From contig NC_089495.1 in NCBI RefSeq assembly GCF_036850765.1, forward strand, positions 117,513,033-117,577,032: DNA of 64,000 nt, read 5' to 3'. The notes below the pieces were generated by a model. It searched no databases. It saw only the letters and a program-made list of their open reading frames with translations, and was not told where the DNA came from. A program made the position numbers and the translations under genes. This document shows positions 20,600 to 33,821 of the stretch, piece after piece; positions within the stretch are counted from its first letter, which is position 1, and every line of letters begins with the position of its first letter. This DNA is from Saccopteryx bilineata. Taxonomy: Eukaryota > Chordata > Mammalia > Chiroptera > Emballonuridae.

Positions 20600-23373
20600 A
20601 TGGCAACAGGAAACCCTCAAGTGTCAATAATTACATTAAATATAAATGGATTGAACTCACCAATGAAAGACACAGAGCAGCAGAGTAGAGAAAAAAAAAA
20701 TCCAACTGTATGCTGCCTTCAAGAAATAAATCTAAGCTACAAAGATAAAAACATTCAAAGTGAAAGGTTAGAAAACAATTCTCCAAGCAAATAATATCCA
20801 AAGAAAAGCAGGTGTAGCCATACTCATATCTAACAATGCTGACTACAAGATAGCAAAGGTAATCAGATGCAAAGGTGGTCATTTCATAATGATAAAGGGT
20901 ACATTGTATCAAGAAGGCATAACACTTCTTGAATATATATGCACCAAACCAGGGAGCACTGAAGTATATAAGACATCTACTAACTGATCTAAAAATAAAA
21001 GCCAACAAAAATATAATCATACTTGGAAACCTCAATACACTGCTGACAGCTCTAGATTGTTCATCCAAACAGAAAATTAATAAAAAAATATTGGCCTTAA
21101 ATGAAACACTAGAACAATTGGATATAATAGACATCTACAGGACATTTCATTCTAAAACGTCAGAGTATACATTTTTTTCCAGGGCACATGAAATATTCTC
21201 AAAAAATTATCATATATAGGGCCACAAAACTAACATCAACAAATTAAGAAAGATTGAAATTATACCAAGCATATTCTCTGACTATAAAGCTTTAAAACTA
21301 GAATTCACCTTCAAAAAAGAAGTAACATAACCCACAAAAATGTGCAAATTAAACAACATACTTCTAAAAAATGAGTGGGTCAAAGAAGAAATAAAAGCAG
21401 AGATCAAAAGATATAGACAAATGAAAATGACAGCACAACATAGCAGAATCTCTGGGATGCAGCAAAAGCAGTAATAAGAGGAAAGTTCATATCATTACAG
21501 GCTCATATGAACAAACAAGAGAGAGCCCAAGTAAACCACTTAACATCACATCTTAAGGAACTAGAAAAAGAAGAACAAAGGTAACCCATAACCAGCAGAA
21601 GAAAGGAAATAATAAAAATCAGAGCACAAATAAATGAAATAGAGAATAGAAAACGTATGGAAAAAAATCAGTAAAACAAGGATCTGGTTCTTGGAAAAGA
21701 TCAACAAAATTGACAAACCCTTGGCAAAACTCACTAAGGAAAAAAGAGAAAGGCCTCATATAAACAAAATCCAAAATGAAAGAGGAGAAATTACCACAGA
21801 TATTATAGATATACAAAGAATTATTGTAGAGTACTATGAAAAACTATATGCCACCAAATTTAATAATCTAGAAGAAATGGATAAATTCCTAGAACAATAC
21901 AACCTTCCTAGACTGAGTCATGAAGAAGCAGAAAGCCTAAACAGACCAATAAGCAGGGAGGAAACAGAAAAAACTATTAAAAACATCCCCAAAAATAAAA
22001 GTCCAGGCCCAGACGGCTATACTAGTGAATTCTATCAAATATTCAAAGAAGATTTGGTTCCTATTCTACTCAAAGTCTTCCAAAAAATTGAAGAAGCAGC
22101 AATACTTCCAAACACATTTTATGAGGCCAACATAACCCTCATACCAAAACCTGGCAAGGATGGCACAAAGAAAGAAAACTACAGACCTATATCTCTAATG
22201 AATATAGATGCTAAATACTAAACAAAATACTAGCAAATCGAATACAACAACATATTAAAAAATAATATATCATGATCAAGTGAAATTCATCCCAGAATCT
22301 CAAGGATGGTTCAACATACGTAAAACAGTTAATATAATACACCATATCAACAAAACAAAGAACAAAACCCACATGAGCCTATCAATAGATGCAGAAAAGG
22401 CATTTGATAAAATACAACAAAATTTCATGTTTAAAACACTCAACAAAATAGGTATAGAAGGAAAATATCTCAACATGATAAAGGCCAGTTATGATAAACC
22501 ATCAGCTAACATCATATTAAATGGCATAAAACTGAGGACTTTCCCCCTTAAATCAGGAACAAGACAGGGTTGTCCTCTCTCTCCACTCTTATTTAACGTG
22601 GTACTAGCTCTAGCTCGAGCAATCACACAAGATAAAGAAATAAAAGGCATCCATATCGAAAAAGAAGTAAAGGTTTCACTTTTTGCAGATGATATGATCC
22701 TATACATCGAAAACCCCAAAGACTCCACAAAAAGATTACTAGAAACAATAAACCAATACAGTAAGGTCGCAGGATACAAAATTAATATACAAAGTCCATA
22801 GCCTTTCTATATACCAACAATGAAACATTTGAAAATGAACTCAAAAAAAATAATCCCTTTCACGGTTGCAACAAAAAAAATAAAATACCTAGGAATAAAC
22901 ATAACAAAGAATGTAAAGGACCTATATAATGAAAACTACAAAGCATTGTTAAGGGAAATTGAAAAAGATACAATGAAATGGAAAAATATTCCCTGTTCTT
23001 GTATAGGAAGAATAAATATAATCAAAATGACCATATTACCCAAAGCAATATACAAATTTAATGCAATTCCCATCAAAATCCAATGACATTTTTAAAAGAA
23101 ATAGAACAAAAAATCATCAGATTGATATGGAACTATAAAAAACCCCGAATAGCCAAAGCAATCCTAAGGAAAAAGAATGAAGCTGGGGGCATTACAATAC
23201 CTGGCTTCAAGTTATATTATAGAGCCACAACAACCAAAACAGCATAGTGGCCTGACCTGTGGTGGCACAGTGGGATAAAGCGTCGACCTGGAACACTGAG
23301 GTTGCCAGTTCGAAACCTTGGGCTTGCCTGGTCAAGGCACATATAGGAGTTGATGCTTCCTGCTCCTCCCCCT

Positions 23374-23405
<32 letters not shown>

Positions 23406-24640
23406 CCCTCTCTCTAAAAATCAATAAATAAAATATAAAAAACAAAAACAAAAAACCCAGCATAGTATTGGCAGAAAAATAGACACTCAAACCAATAGAA
23501 CAAAATAGAGAGCCCATAAATAAAACTACAAGTATATGGTCAAATCATCTTTGATAAAGTAGCCAACAACACACAATGGAGAAAAGAAAGCCTCTTCAAT
23601 AAATGGTGCTGGGAAAACTGGAAAGCCACATGCAAAAGAATGAAACTCAACTACAGTTTATTCCCTGGTACTAAAATTAATTCAAAATAGATCAAAGACC
23701 TAAATATAAGATCTGAAACAATAAATTACATAGAAGAAAACATAGGTACTAAACTCATGGACCTTGGTTTTAAAAAGCATTTTATGAATTTGACTCCAAA
23801 GACAAGAGAAGTGAAGGTAAAGATAAATGAATGGGACCACATCAGACCAAGAAGTTTTTGTACAGCAAGAGAAACTGACAACAAAACAAACAGACAGCCA
23901 ACTAAATGGGAAATGATATTTTCAAACAACAGCTCAGATAAGGGCCCAATATCCAAAATATACAAAGAACTCATAAAACTCAACAACAACAAAAAAAATC
24001 CAATAAAAAAATGGGAAAAGGACATGAACAGACACTTCTCCCAGGAAGAAATACAAATGGCTAACAGATATATGAAAAGATTCTCATCTTCATTAGCTAC
24101 TAGAGAAATGCAAATCAAAACTACAACGAGATACCACCTCACACCTGTTAGATTATCTAATATGAGCAAGACAGGTAATAGCAAGTGTTGGAGAGGCTGT
24201 GGAGAAAAAGGAACCCTCATCCACTGTTGGTGGGAATGTAAAGTAATACAACCATTATGAAAGAAAGTATGGTGGTTCCTCAAAAAATTAAAAATAGAAC
24301 TACCATATGACCCAGCAATCCCTCTACTGGGTATATACCCCCAAAACTCAGTAACATTAGTACGTAAAGACATGTGCACCCCCACATTCATTGCAGCATT
24401 GTTCACGTTGGCCAGGACATGAAAAGAACCAAAAAGCCCTTCAACAGATGACTGGATAAAGAAGATGTGGTATATATATACAATGGAATACTACTCAGCC
24501 ATAAGAAATGATGACATCGGATCATTTACAACACATGGATGGACCTTGATAACATTATACTGAGTGAAATAAGTAAATCAGAAAAAACTAAGAACTGTAT
24601 TATTCCATACATAGGTGAGACACAAATTGAGACTCATGGA
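20600..24640 (+). pseudogene. L1 ORF2 (endonuclease and reverse transcriptase), broken
   Basis: Starts MATGNPQVSIITLNINGLNS at 20600, typical of the L1 endonuclease N-terminus. The endonuclease is decayed (CCLQEI is kept; the catalytic region reads LGNLNTLL). RT begins around 21690 and shows [59 protein letters not shown] and the active-site FADDMILY near 22681-22706. The cysteine motif C-X3-C-X7-H-X4-C is at about 24186-24243. A SINE splits the frame at 23251 and many stops are present. Nicking and target-primed reverse transcription are the family's known roles. Confidence 0.9.
23251..23452 (+). repeat. Bat SINE (short VES form) nested in L1 ORF2
   Basis: CCTGACCTGTGGTGGCACAG head, GTTCGAAACC B-box-like segment, (TC)n stretch at 23366-23410 and A-rich tail. 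The L1 string CAGCATAGT is repeated on both sides, as expected for a target duplication. Confidence 0.88.
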
Positions 24641-24883
24641 CATAGATAAGAGTGCAGTGATTACTAGGAGGAGGGGAAGGGAAGGGGCACAAAGAAAACC
24701 AAATGAAAGGTGACAGAGGACAATTTGACTTTGAATGATGGGTAGACAACATAATTAAATGTCAAAATTATCTGGAGATGTTTTCTCTGAATCTATGTAC
24801 TCTAATTGATCAATGTCACCCCATTAAAATTAATTGTCTAAATAAAATTATTATAATATATATATGTATGTATTTCTACCAAG

Positions 24884-25811
24884 ACTTCAAGGGGATGTAA
24901 ATCAGATACCAAAGTGAATGGTAAGATGAAATACCTTCTATAAATTTCAAAATAGATATAAAAACAAAATGGCATGCCTTAGGTGTTCTTACCGACCTCA
25001 CAGGTATAAAAGGCTTAAGTTATTAGAGAGAAAGAAGATTGGTTAAGAGGCTTTCTTCAGAGAGAGCAGTACTCTGAATGCCCTTGATCTACAAGAGAGG
25101 AGCTGTTTCCCTTCAGCTCAGTGGGTGCTTCAACTGGGAGAGCTGAGGAGCTTGGTCAGTGCCATCGCTGGAGAGCAGGAAGAGGAGGCTGGTGTCTGAC
25201 TGTTTGGCTTTTAACCGCGAACCTTGGCAGCAGAGGAAAGGAGAATTTGGCTGCATTGGGTGGCCTGTTATTGGGGCAAAGGACATAGGAGTGTTTTGAT
25301 GGATCTGATGGAATGAGTTAGGTTGAGCCTAATTTAAATTCTTCCCAAGAGGATCATCTGAAGCCAACAGAGAATAAGGACAGAGGGAGAAACATCCAAA
25401 GCTGGAAGAAACGGAATTGACGAGAGCAAAGAAGAGTAGAAAGTTCCAGTGAGGGTCCCTGAAGAGCCATGAACACACCCACAAGAGAAGCTGGCTTTAT
25501 GTCACATCTGCTGGCCCAGAAAGCCTGATGCTGTCTTACAGCAGAACAATCAGGGCAGGACCCTCCACCGCCCTTTCTCATCACTCACTCCACTGCTGTG
25601 TTCCCCGTTCCCATCCTGAGAGGATGAAAAACCACAGGGAAGAGGTGAATGAAAAGGAGAGAAGGCATCGACCCTACCATTTTCCTTTCGAGAAGGGACT
25701 CCCCACATCGAGTCCTGGATAGGTATGGGAAAAGAACTTCACTTTTGAATGACTATTGTCCAGGAGTAGCCAGTTTCACTTATGAATTGAGATAGTATTT
25801 ATAGCTTAAAG
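24884..25811. other. Unassigned intronic-type sequence
   Basis: No recognised repeat or gene. Open frames are short and overlap on both strands. Confidence 0.5.
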
Positions 25812-26199
25812 GCCCTGGCTTGTTGGCTCAGCGGTAGAGCATCGGCCTGGCGTGCGGGGGACCCGGGTTCGATTCCCGGCCAGGGCACATAGGAGAAGCG
25901 CCCATTTGCTTCTCCACCCCCCCTCCTTCCTCTCTGTCTCTCTCTTCCCCTCCCACAGCCAAGGCTCCATTGGAGCAAAGATGGCCCGGGCGCTGGGGAT
26001 GGCTCCTTGGCCTCTGCCCCAGGTGCTAGAGTGGCTCTGGTCGTGGCAGAGCGACCCCCAGAGGGGCAGAGCATCACCCCTGGTGGGCAGAGCGTCGCCC
26101 CTGGTGGGCGTGCCGGGTGGATCTCGGTCGGGCGCATGCAGGAGTCTGTCTGTCTCTCCCCATTTCCAGCTTCAGAAAAATACAAAAAAAAAAAAAAAA
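25812..26199 (+). repeat. Bat tRNA-derived SINE (long VES form)
   Basis: GCCCTGGCTTGTTGGCTCAG head, GGGTTCGATTCCCGGCCAGG B box and closing stem, duplicated CCCTGGTGGGC units in the body, and a pure A tail of about 18 bases. It looks little diverged. Confidence 0.93.
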
Positions 26200-27823
26200 G
26201 TTCATAACACTTTTCAACTCTTAGAACAGAGCAGAAAAGTCTTGAGTTTGCCTAAGTATTCAGTGGCAAAAGAAGAACTTCCACCACTACACAAATTTAA
26301 AAGAATATCAGGAGACAATTTTTTTACATGAAAAAAACCCTCATAATTCTTGTGTTTTCAATGTACCATTTACCCAAAGGTATAAAAAATGAGCCAGGGC
26401 GAGAGGTTGGCTGCCTTAAGGGCTGTCATTTTTTTAAAAGCTGCTGGCAGGGACCAAAAGGGCACTGTGGTTTGATAAGATGATAGAGATAACTGAAGGC
26501 TCTTTTAGGATGGGAGAAACTGAGACACGACCACAGATTGAGGAAAAAGAGTCAATAAAGACAGGGTAAAACAATAAATCCACCAAAAAATAGGAAAAGC
26601 GCACTGACGAGGGAAAACAGATCCAAGGACGCTGTTATTGCCTTTAGAAAGAAAAGCTCTTCTTTCTTTGAAGGGTGAGAGAGAGAGAAAAGAAGATGAG
26701 TGACAATACAGGGACATTTTGGTCTTTAGAAGGAAAGAAAAATAAACTAGTTTATAGTGAATGACTTTGGTCATCTTGATGTTCTATGAGGAAAACTCAT
26801 CTTCAAAGAATGACATCAGTAGGTGGTATTTATTACTCTGGAGTGAAGAATTAGGCCCACTGTGTACAAGCTAGAGAGATATTAATTGGGGCTCAATATG
26901 AAAAAGAACTTATTAAAAATCAGCACCAGTGGACAGTGGAATCGGCCCTCTCAAGAAGTTGCAAGCTTCCACAAGAGAGAGTGCTGCTGGCTGGGGACAG
27001 ATGAACGACTGTGGCAGGGCTGTGGGGAGGACAGAGAGGGAGGGAGGGAGGGAGGGAGGATGGACTAATGATCTCCAAGACTCATAGAGTACAGGATTCA
27101 TTTCCAGTGGCATTTTTCCATGTCAACAATTCAGGTGCCACTGAGGCTGAATGCACTGAAAAAAGCCCATGGGGACCACCAGATGAGAACATGGAAAGAG
27201 AAGACTCATATGTGACATAGTGTCCTCATTTCCAAAGTAGAAAATCATGTATTAGTGGCAAAGGAACTAGCGAGTCCTTGAGTTAGACTCTGCCTCAGAG
27301 GTACAATATTCGCTCTATGCCTCTATAGCTTGTCAGTGGATTAAAATTGAGTGTATCACCGTGTTCTGGGGAATTATATATTTATGCGTGTGCTGAAACG
27401 TAGCTATGGTGGAGAAAATCTCCAGAACCCTTGCGGTTTTCCACTGCAAAGAGGCAAATGGGAACTTGCTAACAAGAGCAAAGCACATTAGCCTGTGTGT
27501 TCTCTGTTTGAAACTCAAAACAAACAAAAAAATCCCAAACCCTCTATTTCCAACACCAGACTGCACTTCATAAATCAGTGCAGTTAGGACCGATCACACA
27601 AGCTTTGCTGTCTAATAATGAAATGTCGCTCTAATGTTTTTTTTTTTAAACTAGGAACTATATATTCCTAGAATTAACATCTATTGAAACACCAAAACTT
27701 TTCAGCAAAAAGTAGTGCACATCTCAAAGAAATCTGCCCAGATTCAATTTAAACTGGCCATAAAATCCAGTTAAAAATCTAAGTCTAAGTGTTCCCCCTG
27801 ATAAATCTAGTGCCCACCTGACA
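26200..27823. other. Unassigned intronic-type sequence
   Basis: Contains a (GGGA)n tract at 27036-27060. No gene supported. Confidence 0.5.
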
Positions 27824-27831
27824 CTGTATAT

Positions 27832-28153
27832 CAGGAGTCGGGAACCTATGGCTCGCGAGCCAGATGTGGCTCTTTTGATGGCTGCATCTGGCTCGCAGAC
27901 AAATCTTTAATAAAAAATAATAATAACGTTAAAAATATAAAACATTCTCATGTATTACAATCCATTCATTTCCTACCGCTCATGTACATGGTTGCGGGTG
28001 GCTGGAGCCAATCACAGCTGTCCTTCGGGACAACACCAAATTTTTATTGGATAATGTGTAACGTACACGGGTCATTGTATGGCTCTCATGGAATTACATT
28101 TTAAAATATGTGGCGTTCATGGCTCTCTCAGCCAAAAAGGTTCCCGACCCCTG
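27832..28153. mobile_element. Non-autonomous hAT element, 322 bp
   Basis: Ends CAGGAGTCGGGAACCT and AGGTTCCCGACCCCTG are inverted copies. The 8-bp duplication is CTGTATAT (27824-27831) and CTGTACAT (28154-28161), 7 of 8. A GGCTCGCGAGCC palindrome lies at the left subterminal region. There is no coding capacity. Confidence 0.92.
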
Positions 28154-28212
28154 CTGTACATAGTAATTGTGGTATTACTGACTATTCCCAGGGCTGTACT
28201 TTACATCCCTGT

Positions 28213-28415
28213 GACTATGCTGTAACTACCCATCTGCACCTCCCCTCCTATCTAGCAACTGTCAAAATGTTCTCTGTATCCATAAGTCTGTTTCAATTTT
28301 GTTTATTTTCTTCTTTAGATTCTACATGTAAGTGAAATCATATAGTACTTGTCTTTCTCAGACTGCCTTATTTCACTCAGCATAACGCCCCCTAGGTCCA
28401 CCCACGATGCCCTTT
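28213..28415 (-). repeat. Old L1 3' UTR fragment, antisense
   Basis: TACATGTAAGTGAAATCATA and TTTCACTCAGCATAACGCCC are typical of the reverse complement of mammalian L1M 3' ends. Confidence 0.7.
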
Positions 28416-28469
28416 GACATCTTTACACTTAAGCAATATTAAGGGTCACGTTTCAGGTAAGTGTTACTG

Positions 28470-28565
28470 TCTCCAGTTATTGGTGTCCACCACAATGCCT
28501 GGCACATGGCAACCTAGCTTAGCTTGCAGAATAAATAAATGGATGCATGAGAGAATGAATTCTAT
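28470..28565 (+). repeat. L2-like 3' tail
   Basis: ACAATGCCTGGCACATGGCA followed by AATAAATAAATGGATG, the typical L2 end. Short and diverged. Confidence 0.5.
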
Positions 28566-29050
28566 TAGCAGTGCTCAAAACCACCCTGTGAGGAGGCCTG
28601 CACTTTCCCCAGCTTCCCCCGCAGCCCCGCCCCACACCAGTGTGCCCAGTGACCTATGGTTTACCAGCCTCACAGACCCAGGGCAGAGCAGCTGGGCTGT
28701 CGCAAATCCTTTGGACTCAAATTCCTGAACACTGTCAGTTGTGGACGTCTGACTGGTTCTCAATGTGGTTTGGTTTAATCTACCAGAGACTCCCTCCAGA
28801 GCATGGTGAATATCTTCAAAGGGCCTTAATTCCCTCTTAACTCCACCACAGGAATAAAAGTTGAGAGTGAGAAGAAAGCAATAGATAATCGCTTTGGGTT
28901 CTCAAGAGCACCCAAAGCAAACCTTGGTGACATCTGCCTCCAATTAAGCCCGGCAAATGAGTCTACGTGACTGAGTCCAGCTGCAGTCCACAAGGAGGTA
29001 TATTTTAGCTAAGGTGTCACTCACTAACATCAGTCACTAAGTAATAAGGA
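28566..29050. other. Unassigned sequence
   Basis: No gene or repeat recognised. Confidence 0.5.
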
Positions 29051-29054
29051 ACAC

Positions 29055-29265
29055 AGTTTTGAACGTGCTTTGACATTTATTATCTCATTTGAGGTCCATT
29101 ACAACCCAGGAAGAAAAAAAAAAAACCCAAAACCCCACCAAGGTGTTTTGCAGAATAGGAAGCAGGCACGGTGATTCAGAGACCACACAACAAGTAGGAC
29201 ATGGAGCTTGGACCAGACCCTGTGTCTTCCGACCTTAATCCACTTCTCAGCTTCTAACCCGTCTC
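29055..29265 (-). repeat. MIR SINE, antisense
   Basis: GACATTTATTATCTCATTTG, then AGAGACCACACAACAAGTAG and GGAGCTTGGACCAGACCCTG follow the order of a reverse-complement MIR. Confidence 0.65.
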
Positions 29266-29984
29266 CTTTCACTTGCAGTGGGGAAAGCAATTAGGACACT
29301 GTGGTGAATGGTGCCTGAGGCCGCTTCTGTCTCATCTCACTAAGGACTTGAGTCCCTGGAGAGTGGTCAGGATGAAACATTATAAAAACCTTTACCAAGC
29401 AGATTCTGGGAAGCCAACCCCATGGGAGTCCATGAGAGAAGCTGAGGAAACGTCCCCTCTAGAATCACATACCAGGAAGGCCCTGCACTCAGATCGGTCT
29501 GCCTGGTGCCGGGAGAAACTGGCCCGGCATTCTGTACGGACACATGCACACACACACGCACATGCACACATGTGGACATGCACAGTACCCCCAAAACCTT
29601 TCAGTGCAGTTTTAAACTTTCATAACTTTGGCACTATAAATTATGTTAACAACTTACAAAAACACATCATGTGAGAGTTTAACTATTTAAATTTCTTCTA
29701 GACATCTATACTAGTTATATTTCTATATCAGTTTTACAAATTTTGATTAACATTTTTTGTATTTTAATTTTTTGTTTCAGCCCACATTTGCCTGAAAGAT
29801 TTTCTAATGTACGATGTGTCTAACACTGCACACGGCAGAGCCGCCTCCTGCGACAACCCTCTTCACTGCAGGTGCTCTCACTCTCACATGTGCTGCTAGA
29901 GCTACAGGGCTGCTAACCACCACTGCAGAGCTGGCTTTTCTTTTATAAAAATCCCTAGAACATTATTTTTTGTTTGTACCAACT
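29266..29984. other. Unassigned sequence with a short (CA)n
   Basis: Contains an interrupted CA repeat at 29540-29582. Open frames on both strands across it are a by-product of that repeat. Confidence 0.5.
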
Positions 29985-30000
29985 CAATTTTACCTTTTTA

Positions 30001-30190
30001 AAAAATTTTATTTATTCATTTTAGAGAGGGGATAGAGAGAGAGAAAGGGAGGGAGGGAGGGAAAGTGGGGAGGAGCAGGAAGCATCAACTCCCATATGTG
30101 CCCTGACCAGGCAAGCCCGGGGTTTCGAACCAGCAACCTCAGCATTCCAGGTCAACACTTTTACCCACTGTGCCACCCCGGATCAGGCAG
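30001..30190 (-). repeat. Bat SINE (short VES form), antisense
   Basis: Reverse-complement head ending CACTGTGCCACCCCGGATCA. A 16-bp duplication is present: CAATTTTACCTTTTTA (29985-30000) and CAATTTTACCTTCTTA (30191-30206), one mismatch. Confidence 0.9.
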
Positions 30191-30206
30191 CAATTTTACC
30201 TTCTTA

Positions 30207-30795
30207 AAAACTACCTATTCTGTTAAAAATCTTTGTGGATCCTTGTCCTGGCTTCTAACACATTAACTTCCCTGCCGGATGCCTTTATACACACACCATC
30301 AACTTCCCTGGTGGGCGTTTCTGACTATGCTGAACGATACAGAACCCAGGGCAGCACCCAGTGTTGGGACTGTCACTGCACAAACTGTTCTTCCCTCCCA
30401 AGATGTTATGAGCCCATTCTACCAGAGATCTCCAGCACATTCGACATCAACCCCATAAACCAGTGCCTTTTGGACAAGGCCATGCAATGAAAAATACAAC
30501 CCCCTCTAACATCCAGCCCATATATTTTCACCTTAGTCCAAGGGGCTCTGTCAAGCGCCTTGCTAACATCCTCGGACTAGCCCTCCGCACTCATCCCTCT
30601 GATCCGTCCGGTGACCCTATCTATGCAAGGTCAGGTGAGGGGGCAGCCTTGTCACAGCTCTGTTCTTTATGTATTCTACTGATGAATAGAAAACCACAGC
30701 TGTGCAAATCTTCAGACAGGTCAAAACAAACAAATAGAAATGAGTTTACTTGTAACTCAAGTTCAAATGAAACCTGGACAAGTTCAAACAACATC
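30207..30795. other. Unassigned sequence
   Basis: No gene or repeat recognised. Adjacent open frames lack domains. Confidence 0.45.
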
Positions 30796-31203
30796 TGTGG
30801 TGGAATATGCCCCCCTCCCCCCAAAAAAACCCCATGTTTAAGGTCTGTGAATGTGACCTTACTTAGAAATAGAGTCTTTGTGGATGCAATCACGTTAAGA
30901 TGAGGTCAGGCTGAATTAGGGTGGGTCCTCAATTAATAACTGGTATCCTTATAAGAAGAGGTAAATTTGAACACACATAGAAGGCCATTGAAAACAGGGG
31001 GACCAGCCCGGCCATGTCAAGCTTCGCTGGCAACACCAGAAACCAGGAGGAGGGGTGGAAGGGTTCTTCCCGGAGACTCTGGGGGACACACAGTGGTTCC
31101 CATACCTTCGTTTTGGACTTTCAGCTTCTAGAAATGTGAGAGAATCTGTGGTTTCAGACCCCAATTTGTGGGACTTGCTTACGGCGGCACTAGGAAACTA
31201 ATC
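30796..31203 (+). repeat. MaLR (MLT1-type) LTR
   Basis: The order TGTGGTGGAATATGCCCCCC, TGTGAATGTGACCTTACTTA, GATGAGGTCAGGCTGAATTA, CTTATAAGAAGAGG and GCTTCTAGAAATGTGAGAGA is characteristic of ERVL-MaLR solo LTRs. Confidence 0.8.
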
Positions 31204-33780
31204 CATCTAAGCAAAACTATGTAAGTTTAAAGTAACGCTGTTAACATCAGAATCAAGAACACTCAAGAAATGGTTCAAAGAAAACAACCAAACCAAAAGG
31301 ATACCAGATATTTAGACTCCTGAGCCGGTGGCAGGCCTGGCAGGGTGAGGTGTGTGGGGCACTGGTACTGAGGCTGGGGGGATGGCAGACAGTGTCCTGT
31401 GACCCTCAGCACCAAGGAGTTACGGGTCCTTCCTAGGCGTGGGGTAGGCACTTCTCAACAAACTCTTGCCACTTTTTAAGGGCTACGAATCACACATTTG
31501 TCAACTCATCGATACCCAGGCAAAACCAAGGAGGTAAAGTTCCAGTCTCCAATTTGCTGCTTTTCTTGGCTGTGTGTCACCATTCTAAATTAGACAGCAC
31601 GCCGGGCCGGAGAAGGCTCCACCGGTCTGTTTGTCTCCATATATAGTGCTGCAGCCACCATTTTCGAAGGTGTTAAAAACTCCACTCATTGATGACGATA
31701 TTGCTAAAATGGTTACATTTTGAGCTGGAAACAGAAAGCCTTTTTTTCCCCCATGTGAACACTTAGGGGAGGAAGGAGGCTCCCTGTGGTGTCTAACACT
31801 GATTCGGCTCCCAGTGCAGCCCCATGAAATCCTGGTCCCTAATGATACACCTCCTCGCCAGGAGGACCATCAGAGCCGACTCCAGGACCTGCCCCAGCAG
31901 TACCGGGGGGGGGGGGGGGGGGGAGGGGAGTGAGGGGAGCACTGCGGAGCTGGCACGCCCTGGGGGCTGCCTTAATTTTGAAAGAAAAACTGTGACAAAA
32001 GGCTACTTCTTGGCACCATTAAATCAAGCACCACCGCCCAGCGTAGGTATTAATTCTTAAGACGTCTGTGTCCCCCTGCCAACACTCCTTTCAGGAAGCC
32101 ACTATGGAACAGGCCATATGAAGCCTCAATGTGCAAAGTACTGTTTAGCAAGAACGGATAAGCTGGGTGAAAAATCATGCTCACAGCACTTTTAAAAAGA
32201 TTCGAATTTTAATACATTAGCACTAGAACACACTGTAGAGACAACAGGGAAACTGCAGATGTCAACGTGTGAATTTTGTCTCCCGGGTTAAGCTTATCCA
32301 AGAAAGTAAAATCTCAATTTAGATACTCCCCACTCCCCCCGCATTTCCACGTGTTTCTTTACTCCTTGACTAACCCCCCCCCCCATCCACGTATTTCTTT
32401 TAGGAAGGGGGAAGACACTGTTACTCAGCAAATGTATTTCACATCAAGAAACGGTTGGGGTATATTCATCAGGGGGAAAGATGTGAAGTTCTCACTTTCT
32501 CTCTAGAACAGTTTGAAGGGCCAAACCACAAATGACGGGCAAGGTACCTGCTGCACGTGTGCTTATGCACTGCCATGCTGATGGCTGGATGGATGGATTC
32601 ATGGATGGATGGATAGATAGATGATAGATGAATAGATAAAAGAGACAGACAGATAAATAGATACATGGATGCATAGAGGCAGAAAGGGAGATCTGTATAC
32701 ATTCTTTTTAACAAGAAAGGGTTTTAATGGGAAATCACAGTGGGCTTCTGGTGTGTTTCTGTTGTACTGTCAGGAAGCCTGACCACCCATCTATGCAGGT
32801 GAATAGGAGCAGAGTACTGGATCAGGAATTCCGAGCACATCATGGTGGGGAAAGCCAAACTCTAGGCCTCACCTAACCAGATCCACCTGGCCCTGGACAA
32901 AGATCGAGAGCTTGGGAACCCCGGGCCAACCCTGCTGACGGGAGACTGAACTGTGTTCTGGGCCCAATCAAACAGGCCGTTTTCTATACCAAAACAACAG
33001 ATGAAACTTTCATTTCAGAATACATCTGGTCTCTCAGACCATTCTATCAGAAGCAGCTATTTTCTTTACATGGAAACTCAAGACAGTTTGTTTGTTTGTT
33101 TTCAAAACTATACTGTCAGCTCTTCTGCCTGACCCCTAGCATTCACTGGTCCCACACAACGGCAAAGCGGCCTTACCCTGGAGAAGGAGCCCTTGGAGGG
33201 AGGCCTCCCCAGGGGGGTGGCAATGCTGTATGTGTGATATATTTGCATAAATCTTTGCCCCCAAAGATTTAGGAAAAGAAAACTTACTTAGAGGGAAAAG
33301 ATACCAAACCACTCTTTCTGTTAGAAATTGTGAACCAAAATAACATCAATCTTTCAAACAACACACCTCTATGTATTTTTATTGGCCAACTGACGTTTTC
33401 ACAACAAAGGAGTAATTTGATTTCTATCCCTCTCTACACACTTTAAGTCATTTTTAAAGGCTGCAATAATTGTAACATGTTTAAATTCATGTAGCTGATG
33501 TGTCCTCATGCATGTACAGACACCCATGCCACTGCACGTCAGCGGCGTTAGAGCACGAACGTTACATCACAGTCTGTGATGCTGCGACTCGGGAATGAGA
33601 AGCAGTATTATCACCGTCAAGACTCGTTAACACCCTCTTCCTTAATGCTGTGAAGATTCTGAGATGATATACAATATCTTAAAAAACCATTCCTAAGTCA
33701 TAGTCTTTGACTTTCATTTCCTTTTAAAATGTATTTTTCCCTGTTTGTTGCCTGTCTCTTTTTTACATTTCATTTCTAAG
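31204..33780. other. Intronic-type sequence with simple repeats
   Basis: Holds a 19-base poly-G run (31905-31923), a poly-C run near 32373-32384 and a GGAT/GATA-type microsatellite (32578-32672). No exon of DCLK1 or other gene was recognised. Confidence 0.5.
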
Positions 33781-33821
33781 CTGCAAGTTTGTTTTGCTGT
33801 TTTTTTTTTTATTCCTTACAG

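Larger units (their letters stand above)
17133..24870 (+). mobile_element. Full-length L1 retrotransposon (with two nested SINEs)
   Basis: A long 5' UTR (17133-18878), ORF1, ORF2 and a 3' UTR ending in TAAATAAAATTATTA are all present. Candidate target duplications are TATTTCTATCGAG (17120-17132) and TATTTCTACCAAG (24871-24883), 11 of 13 identical with two transitions. SINEs are inserted at 19891 and 23251. Total length is about 7.7 kb, or about 7.1 kb without the SINEs. Both reading frames are interrupted. It lies antisense to DCLK1. Full-length L1 copies are the minority, since most truncate at the 5' end. Confidence 0.9.

Noticed and set aside
20600..24640. Retrotransposition-competent L1
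   Set aside because: Multiple stops, frameshifts and a SINE inside ORF2; ORF1 is also interrupted.
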